From NCBI GenBank assembly GCA_011317545.1, contig WUJK01000009.1:806001-870000 (forward strand): a stretch of DNA of 64,000 bases, in the 5' to 3' direction. Origin of the DNA: Coniella vitis. Its lineage: Eukaryota > Ascomycota > Sordariomycetes > Diaporthales > Schizoparmaceae. The notes below the pieces were generated by a model. That model did no database searches. It was given only the letters and a program-made list of their open reading frames with translations, and was not told where the DNA came from. Below, piece by piece: positions 55,001 through 64,000 of the stretch. Both the position numbers and the translations under genes were made by a program. Numbering within the stretch: position 1 is the stretch's first letter; every line of letters starts with the position of its first letter.

Positions 55001-58000
55001 TCCAAGATCTCGGCAAAGTTGACCTGCGCCTCAACCCATTGCACCAGGGGACCACATGCCTTACTGGCACGATTCACCTTTTCGAACGTAAACTCGGGGT
55101 TCGACAAGAACTCGTTCCGCATCTTGATACGCAAAGGTTTGGTCATTTGCTTTTCGTTGTCGAAGTTGATGATGCTGGCAATAAAGTCGTCACGTCGCAC
55201 AACAGCCTGGATGGCCTTCCAGTCGTTGACCTTGTGCCCAATCAAGGTGCAGACAGAGTCCAGAGCGAGCTTTACACCCGAGGGGGGTGTGTTCATCGAC
55301 CGAACTTCTGTGAGATGTTGTCTCTTGATGTTGCTCACACTCGCCTTTGCAGACTCGACAGCCGGTTCAGCCTTTGCCAAATCTTCCAACACAACCTTCT
55401 TCCTCGATGCAACTTCCGCCTCTTGCTTTTCCAAAGCAGCTTGGACCTCCAAGGAAGTGGTCTTGCGCTGCTCGGCCTCCCGCTGGTCAGCAACCATGCG
55501 CTGCAGCTTCTCGTTGGCCTCGATATCTTTCTGTTCAAGTTGGGCCTTCTTTTCCGCAAGGCTCTCACGCAAGTCGCGTACCTTGTCGACAGTGTCTCTC
55601 AGCTTCTCAAGACCAACGTTGAGATGGCGTTGCTGCTCCTCCAGGTCCTCGCGCTTTTCATTGTATAGCTTGACGTATTGAGTGATAAAATCCAAGAAAT
55701 GGCGGGGCGTGAGGAACGTGACCTTGCCTTGTTGCTTGCGCAGTTTGTCATCGAAGCGTGCCAGTGAGTAGTGGATATACACCATGGAGTTGACCACACT
55801 CTCTCGGTGCGAAGGAGGCAAGCTGAGAGCGCGGTACGCAACAGGAATCGTATCAGGAGCCTGGAAATTGGGACGGTCCAGATCCACAGACTGTGTAAGC
55901 TCGTGGCCAACCTGGAAAAGAGCTTGGTCGGACCAGTCACCAAACCAGTTAAGCACGCAACGGTTGAACAAAGCTGGACTAGTGGCTGCCTTGGAGGAGA
56001 GACCGTCCTCTGGAGGATTCATGGTGAAGACGACGTGCAAATTCTTGACGATTTGCGACGTGAACCACTTGTACAGCTCTTCTTGGGAGTCAAGCAGCAG
56101 CCCCTGCCGCTGGGCTCCCTCCTTACAGGCTGTCATGAGCGCTGCGAACTCGTCGCCTTCAAATAGACCGGGAACTTCTGCGTTAGCCAGCAATGTGTTC
56201 ATCCTCTCGAGGAAACCTGAGTCCAAGACGTTCGATTCGTCCATGATGAAGCACATCTTCTCGCCCTTGCATCCGCAACGACGCAGGACCTCTCGGAGAT
56301 CCTCGTCAAAGTCCTCGGCAGAGTACTTGCCGTGCACCTTGATTTGATACACCTTGAGACCATTCATCCAGGCCACAAAGCGTGACAAGGTGGTCTTGCC
56401 GGAACCGCTGACACCAATCAGGATGAGATGACCCTGCGGTTGTCTAAAGACACGGTCAATGCGAAGGACGTGTTCCAAAACATCATTGAACAAGATAAGC
56501 GGCACATCAACCTCTTCTTCGCAGAATGTTCGCAGTCGAGCCTTGACAAAGTCACGCAGCTGTTCACGGTCGACAGGCACGTAGTTCTTTGACAGCCAGT
56601 TGGAAAACAGAATCGGTCCGCCAAGAGCCTGTTGGTCATCAATCGTTGGAAAGAAGTCCAAAGCGATTCGACGAACGGCATCGTCTGTCCACTTGCGCTC
56701 TTCTTCTGCGACAAGACGATCTTGGAAAAGCCGCAGAGCCTCGTGCGCCCAGATGCGAATAAGACCTTCTACTGACAGAGCTTCAAGCGGGCGAATTGCC
56801 TCGTACACACCGCGAACCCATCTCGTCAGCTCACGAGGACTGTAGACGTAGTGCGGCTGAATCTGGGGTGTGAAGCGCTGCTGCGATTCGAGGTAGAAGC
56901 GAACCATCGCCTGGGTGAGTGGCTCTGCGTAGCCCCGGAGCGAGGGGATGATCTTGAGAATGGCCGAGTTGAAAGTGCCATAAATTTGCATAAGCGACTG
57001 CTCACCAGGGTAGTCGACCATGATGAGAGGCGCATGTCTGAGGAAACGGTCGCCCATGGGCGTACGACCGGCGTCGGTAGGTGGGTTACAGGCGCCAACG
57101 AATTGGATGCGATCAAGCGTAACCCAGGCCTTGTCTGAAGTTCTCCAGAACCCGTTGTGCTCAACGAGTTGACGAAGGAAGGAAATGGCTCTCTGGGTGC
57201 CATACTTGTCTGGAGCAGGCAAATTGATTTCGTCACAGAAGATTACGAGCCACCTCCCAATCTGTGTAGGTGACAGCATAACTCCATTCAGCGTCTTTTT
57301 ATACTCACAGTATTGCTCAAACGTCTTGATGAGAAGATCAGGCGTAGTTGCACTGGAGAAGTTGAGGCCCACAACTTCCATATTCGGGAGCTTGCGAAGA
57401 GCACTGAATAATGTCATCGTTTTACCGGAGCCAGGAGGACCGCAGAGAAGGAGAGGCTTGTGCTCCGCCAACCATGAATACAAAACATCCTCGTGGCGTA
57501 CTGTGTCTAGCGTTGGAATGACAACATCCGTCTGTGTAATCGAGTGCGTATTTACTTCAATTGTAGGCACCTGGTTTTGCCAGGGGGTCCACTCGCCCTG
57601 CGGTAGGGAGACGTCAAAGTCAATGAGAGCGCTGCTTCCATCCAGAGGCGGGGATCCAAAGTCAGCTAGTCCGCATACTCGATCGCCAAACGTCTTGCGA
57701 TCAGCTAGTGGGCAGTCACCAGTCAAGGCCCAGACGAGCGCCAGTAACAGCTTCTTGGAAATGAAGCCCTCAATTTGCTCTGGGTCAAGGGGGAAATCCA
57801 CATGTTGTGTGTTGTACTCGACGATGTCGCGGACAGCCTTGTTGAGCAGCGAGAAGAGGGTGTTGAGGACTCTTGCGACTGTGAAGTCCATGATGTGGTT
57901 GTAACCCTCAGCTTCCTTAAGCGCAGCTAAGATGAAGCCGTTGGTCTCGAGGTGGGCATGGAGCAGATCGGCTGCTTGCGTTTGGACAGCCAAAGCCTTC

Positions 58001-61000
58001 GCCGAGCTCTGACCAGTGGCAACAGCATCCTCATCCAGATCCTCAAATGCGACAGTGCGTAGCGTGTTGAGATAGTGGGCGACCATCATGCTGGGAGAGA
58101 CGGTGTCCTCGCTGAACCAGACCATACCGCATCGACTAACGGTTGCAAGCGTAGCATATTTGAGGTTCTCCACCTCGAACATGATGCGAACATTGGGCGG
58201 CAGATTCAGACGCTCGCCGTTGGGCAGGGTGAGCAGTTTGTTGTCGTCTAGGACACTATTCAAGTTCTCGACCCATTCAGGGTCGACATCGCCATCAAAA
58301 ACGATCCAGTGTCGCTTCGAATCTTCGCCACGCAAGTTGTCTACAATCTTGCGGAGGATGCTCGTGAAGAGACCGTCAGTCCACTCTCTTGTCGTGGAAT
58401 CCAGGTTACCATAGAGGGCCTCCTTGGACATGACCTTGGAGTCAATCACATGCGACACGCCCTCAACACCTTCGACCTGGTGGAGAGCATCAAGCAACAA
58501 CCTCCACGCAGCCGACTTGCCTGTACCAGAATTGCCCACCATCATGACACCGTGGTGGATCTTTTGAATCTGGTAGAGCTGCAGAACTTTTGTCATCCAA
58601 AGATCGGTGACCACAAGCTGTCTCTCACCCGCGAGGCGGCGGATAGCATCTTCCAAGTTTTGCAGGTTTGCCGGCACGTATTTCACGTTAGGAAAGCATT
58701 CCCCTTCAATGTCCATCATGATGTCGACATCAGACTTGATGAGCTTGGGTGCGATAGTCTCACGGATACTCTGGACGATGATTTCCGGTTCGACTACCTC
58801 TTCCGCTCCAAGCTTGCCATTATTCTCAATGAGTCTTGCACGCTTGAGGCCACCGGAGCTGACCAAAACACTCTTCAAGGCACGAAGACCAAAGTCGTAA
58901 TGCGCTTGCTTTGACAATTTAGCCGAACACTGATCAAAAAAGGGCACTGTATGTTTGGACAACTGTTTGGCCTGATTGAATCCTTGAGAATACAACATGA
59001 CTTCGGCAATGAGCTCCTTATCGGGCTTGGACATGGCCACGCTGCGGAACAACTTCTTGAGGTTGTCTGGGAGATTGGAACGGCCAGCGTAGCCAGGGTT
59101 CATGGTGATGAAGATGCCGGTATTCTCATCAACGTGGAGTTGTCGGCCGACAAGGTCGATCTGGGCCTTCTCGTCCTCGGCACCCTGCTTAAGACCAAGT
59201 TGGATATTCTGAATCTGTTGAGACACGGCAGAAAGTATGCGCTCTTCGAGTCGGTTGAACTCATCGAAGCAACCCCAGGCACCGACCTGACAAATACCGA
59301 GGAAGATGCGACCCATAGCCTGGAAATCAAAGGTGTCGTCACAACAAAAAACGAGGGTGAAACGGCCCAGCTCAACTCCCAGTGCCTTGACCGACTCTGT
59401 TTTGCCAGTTCCGGCAGGTCCATAAGGCGAGCCCCCAAGACGCTGGCAGAGACCCTGCGTCAGCGTCAAGAAGCATCTGTCAGTCAGCGGTGTCCTGACC
59501 AGCCTGTCTGGCACACCGAGGTATTCGTAACCATAGTTGAGTTTCGCGTTCGCCATCTTGATGTGCAGTCGGTCAAGGTATTCGCCTTGAGGATTGTAGA
59601 CATAGCGCATCTGCAGAAGCCACATGTAGTGCGTAGGGGTGTTGGCATTGAGTTTGATTAGCTTCTCGATCGTGTCTCGCTGGTGCACGCACTCAGTAAT
59701 GAGTTGCTCGCACTTTTTTCTGAGAAGCACCTCCAGGTCGCCCAGGACTGTCTCGGCCAGCAGTCGGAGCACTTGTACCTCGCGATCAAAGAGCGACTGC
59801 AAATCTGTGCCGCCATCAGCTAGGGCCTGGTCAACGGCTGTTGTCCAAACTGCCTGTGTCGCAAGGACCACAATCTGACTTGGGTATGCTTGCATAAAGT
59901 CGTTCAGTGCCGCTTGCTCGATCTTCTCGCTGGCGAAAATGGGAGTGTATTGCTCAACAGCCTCGGCTAGCATTTCGGCAAGTGTAGCTCGCATACCACT
60001 CTCAAGTAGGGCAAGCCAATCATTGATCTTGGGCGTCTGAATGACTGATATTTGCTTCTTCAAGCGCACTACTTCGCCCTCTTTGGAGGTAAAGCCAGAG
60101 ATGACACCCTCTTCATCCTCCATGAGCAGGCCAGAAAGACCAGCAAACATCTTCTTGAAGTGCTTGGCGATACGTAAAGTGTCATTGCTGTTGCCGATCA
60201 TCTCCAGCAGATCCTCGTCACCAACAAAGTAGAATCGCGGGAACGATACACGCTCTTTTTCGAGATATTCTCCCAGGGCTTTCTGGATCTTGTTGAGCAG
60301 TTCGGCCAGACGCTCAAGAGACTTTTGAACGTTGGGAATGTTGAGAACATCCAAAACAGTAGGCTGCTTGTAAACCTTCTTCATGACTGCCGAAAATTCG
60401 CTGTTGATATTTTGGAATCGCGAGGACTCGATTGGGAGCAAATGCTTGATGTCTGCATTTCCAGTAAAGACGCCTTCGAGATAGACCCATTGGCGCTGGA
60501 CATCAATCCACACGTCAAAGAGCACATGGACGCGGTTGAGGCGGTCCTCCCACGTAGAGGCTTCCTCCTCAAACTCCTTGTAGTACGGAGAGTGTCGCAT
60601 GGCCTGCAGAGAGTTGAGATTTTCACTACATTTGGCAAAGAGCTCATCCCAGCCTCGAATCAAGCGACACTTGTTTTGGTAATTAACAAGATCGAGTTGG
60701 TAATTGGTCCAGTCCTCCTTCACTTGCTTAAGGAACTCTTCAAGTGCCATCTCACCCTGAGCTTGGGTAATTATGTCCTTGATGATGACCTCCGTCGCTA
60801 CAAGGTTGAGATCCCAAACATCGCCCAGGGTCATGGAGACAGGTGAGTAACGTTTACCAGGCTTGATCTGCTTCCAGATCTTGGTCCAGTGGCGATCCCT
60901 TACAGCTTCAGACTTGAGGTCGCCCAGCAGAGAGTTGACCTTGAGGTACTGACGAAGGATGTTCTGAATGTGCTCAAAAGCAGCGTATTGCCGCATCCGA

Positions 61001-64000
61001 CTGGGCATGTCTTTGGTCATTTTGATGAGATTGTCGATAGAAGACCTTATCTTCCTTGGTTGCACACTCGTCCACAGCATCTCTCGAAGCTCATTCAAGC
61101 TCTTCCAAATTAGCGACAGGGATGCCCAGACGGATTTGAAGTCTTGGACTTCCTCCAATATGACACCCAGCGATGAGTCGCCAGATGCAGGAAGGTCGAG
61201 AGCCTCCTTTGCCTTGGCAACCATGGCAAATTCTTCCTGGAGTTGTGTGATTCTGGTCTCAAACGAGCTGAGAGTGGCATTGGCCTCGTCAGGTGGTATG
61301 GTGCCGGACACTGGCTTCTCTTCATTCCACTGTTGTGCAACCTCCGTAATCTTGTCGGCCACGACCCTGTCTTCTGCAGAAATCTTGGCGCGCAAAGCAT
61401 CCGTCTGATCTTGGACAACCTTCGACTTGCGTGCAAGAAGCTCATTGAGTGCATCCCACATACCGTCGACCTGCTCTGCATGGAGCCAGTCATTGGGGAA
61501 TTGGTACCGCTGTCTCACAAGGGTAGACTCGCCCTGGCGAAAGATCTCAACCTCTGGTGCCCACAATTTGACGTGTCTTTTGCAACTCTGGACGATTGTA
61601 ATGAATTGCACCGCCTGGGCCGTGGATGATGCTTCCAGGCTCTGTCCTTCGAGGTCCCGACGGGCCTTTTCCAGTTCGGCATGAACGTCCCGCATCCGGT
61701 TTCCAAGGCGGCTTGCAAATTTCAGCAGGATATCGTGCTGCCATTGGTCGTACTTGGCATTCACTTTGGTCTGCACTTGATCGTAATCAATGGTGATATG
61801 ACCAAACGAGCGGCTGACGTCTGAAGTGTCAAATGTCTGACGAGTCTTGCGGATCTCTTGCAGCAGCTGCAGCCACCGGGATAACTGATCACCCAGGAGA
61901 TCGTAGACTTGGTCTGATTGCAAGTCCCAGAGCGATTGAAACCGGAGCCACTCATCGACATATCCACCAACCTCAGATAGTTTTGTTTCAACAGAGCCGT
62001 GGACACGCGCCAACATGTCTGTACACTCTGCAGGCAAATCGTTGAATCTGGGCTCCTCATACACTGTAGTGCTCAGGCTCATCTGGTACCGTGTGGCCTT
62101 GATTTTATGTAGATTGCAAACAACACCAAGCCATTCCTGGAGCTGCAGGAACCAGCTAGCTCGCGCATATTCCAGAGGAGGATCTAAGTGGATGACTTGG
62201 TTTCGCATTGTAATTTCATGAACCAGTTTCTTCATCACGGGCTTGTCAGCCCTGGTCTCTAACGTGATGTCTGTAACAGTTCTTCGGCGGGTGTCCTCGC
62301 CCTCCGCATGTTCGTCCTCAAACACCTCAATCCAGAGCTGGATGGCGTGTTGAAGGCGGACTAACAGGCTTGCTTTGATCTGGTTGTTCATGCCCTCGAC
62401 CCAGTAGCCTAGGTTCACATATTGCTCAAGGTTGAGTTGGTCGACAGCTTCTTGAATGATTCGCAGTCTCGATTCAAACGCCGTTGCCTCATAAGGGCAA
62501 GTACTGAGCTCAGCAAGAGCCTTCTGCACGGTGAGGTTGATCGTTGCGAGCATCATTGTCTTGGTTTGGAGAAGTGACACTTTAGATGCCAGCTCCTTAA
62601 CGAATGCAACATGCTTGCTCTCACTCTTGGAAGGGTCGGCTCGGAAGTGTAATTCGTACATGTTATTAAACGATTCCCACCGCAACGGCACGCCCTTCAA
62701 GATCGCCGCCTGTACATCGTTGCGATAGCCACTCAAGAGCACCGAGACGTCTGGCATGTCCGCGATTTGGCGGTCTGTCTGTGCAAACGTCCGCACGCTT
62801 TCCATGAGGCTAACAGCGAAAGGATATACTCGTTTGGCTTCTTTGGAGACGGTGTTGATAGCATGGGGGACGGCATAATTGAGCCAAAGAAGATTCCTGA
62901 CTTCTTTGAACAGCGCAATGACCTGGGCGTCAAAGTTGACTCGAAGCTCCAAGATGTTGCCAGCTGACCGGACTCTACTAACAGTGAACAAAAGGCCAGA
63001 GATGGTAATCTGCTTTCGCTGTACATCGTGCAGCCAGGCTTCGTAGATCGGTCGAGTGTCCAATTTCTTCCGGAAGAGGTCACTCTCGTTTTTGAGCTTT
63101 TCTCCTTCAGTATGAATTGCCCAATCAGCACCGAGGACGTCCTCAACCTTCTTCATGTAGCCATCAAGCTGCCGCTCAATTTGGCGGGCCCAAATGATGG
63201 CTCCCGATACAGGAGGCAAATCATGAAGCTGTGCCATCGCGTGGGCCTCTGAGTGACCATACTGCTGCTTGAAACGCTCGTGCAGAGAATTGATGGCTTG
63301 CTTCACGTTGTCGATAAGCTGTGTTTGGTACTCGGCAATAGCACCTCGAATTTTGGGACGCACAAAGAGCGCATTGAATTTTGAAAAAATTCGGAACATG
63401 TCGTTGGCGTTTTTGGCCGTCGCCAGACTGTCTCGCAATCGGGCAATGATCGAATTTTCCACGCGTGACGTACGCTCGTTATAAGTATCCTCAGCTTTGA
63501 CCCATTTCTGCGTTCCTTCGCTGGACACATCCAGCAGATCCACGTTTCTCAGAGCCTCCCAGGCTTGCTTGACTTCTTCGACGGCGTCGACATCGCCCAT
63601 TTCCTCGACGATAATGCCGGCTGCATTCGCGCCATCCGTTACCTCGACAACAGCCTTTGGCCCAAGAACATCGACGATAGTTTTTTGCAGCTGCTCGTGA
63701 TTGTCACGAAAGTTGCTCACGTACTTGAGGCGAGCCTGTAGTTCGGCATGTCTTGGATTGATCTTGATGGGTATGAACTTTTCATTCCTCCTTCGCGTAA
63801 CATCGCGGGCCACATCTGTGAAAGCCTTTCGCTGTTCATCCCAAGCACTGAAAATCCTCTCCGTCATACGCATGACGTTTCGGAATTCTTGGTAGTCCAG
63901 GTCGACCAATTCGGTTCCTGGGAGCAAACGATGCAGAACCTCGTCCAAGTCGGCCGATATCGCTTCGACAAGAGGCAACGCTCTCCGAATAGGATACGGG
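52093..64000 (-). CDS. DYN1: Cytoplasmic dynein heavy chain (5' end outside window)
   Basis: Two exons visible on the minus strand: 64000-52642 and 52575-52093, joined by a 66-bp intron with a GCTAAT branch site; about 3946 aa seen. Coding continues past 64000, where the frame reads PIRRALPLVEAI, so the N-terminal tail is truncated. Dynein is the minus-end microtubule motor for nuclear migration and retrograde transport. The four P-loops are in order: AAA1 GPAGTGKTE (59395-59421), AAA2 GNSGTGKS (58513-58536), AAA3 GPPGSGKT (57418-57441) and AAA4 GVSGSGKTT (56389-56415). The coiled-coil stalk lies at about 55700-55330 and 55010-54780, with the microtubule-binding tip between. The last exon ends the C-terminal domain at EQVMAEAAQAA. 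The 11.4-kb exon has no interruption. Cytoplasmic, not axonemal, as expected for a fungus. Confidence 0.97.

Noticed and set aside
54908..55681. 257-codon frame antisense to dynein
   Set aside because: Mirror of the coiled-coil stalk coding sequence; Ser/Leu-rich composition is the expected antisense artefact.

Overview
The window reads as a gene-rich piece of a filamentous ascomycete (Pezizomycotina, probably Sordariomycetes) nuclear genome. The evidence is short introns (mostly 55-150 bp) with GTAAGT-like donors and CTGAC/GCTAAC branch sites, an orthologue set typical of filamentous fungi (BRO1, MCM3, SMC2, ARV1, V-ATPase subunit e, N-acetylglutamate synthase, PPT2-type transferase, cytoplasmic dynein heavy chain), a Zn2Cys6 transcription factor, and microsatellite-rich intergenic DNA. 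The class assignment is inference. All gene models were built by hand from reading frames and splice signals.

Layout. 1-5784: no gene seen, many simple repeats. 5785-12624 (+): BRO1 (ESCRT/endosome) then MCM3 (replicative helicase). 13512-19366 (-): a MAK32-like PfkB-fold protein and a Zn2Cys6 regulator. 19367-28780: 9.4 kb with no supportable gene. 28781-34563: a MOSC protein (+) convergent with condensin SMC2 (-). 35772-38791: a soluble LysM protein (+) convergent with an HD-domain cyanamide hydratase-like protein (-). 39313-43279: ARV1 (+), V-ATPase subunit e (-), a 6PGDH/3-hydroxyisobutyrate dehydrogenase-like enzyme (-). 44838-51175 (+): mitochondrial N-acetylglutamate synthase, a DUF1774-type membrane protein and a small phosphopantetheinyl transferase. 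52093-64000 (-): cytoplasmic dynein heavy chain, running off the right edge.

The genes are mostly unrelated housekeeping functions, not a metabolic cluster. I see no CRISPR array, rRNA, confident tRNA or intact transposon. The most unusual signal is non-coding. The 9-mer TACATAGTA (or its complement TACTATGTA) occurs at least 28 times, all in intergenic DNA, against about 0.5 expected in random sequence of this length. It often lies about 160-330 bp upstream of start codons, and it is densest in 47.2-48.3 kb. Other regulatory signals are two MluI-type boxes before MCM3, a GCN4/CPC1 site before the arginine gene, and a five-codon upstream ORF whose stop overlaps the chosen start codon of that gene.
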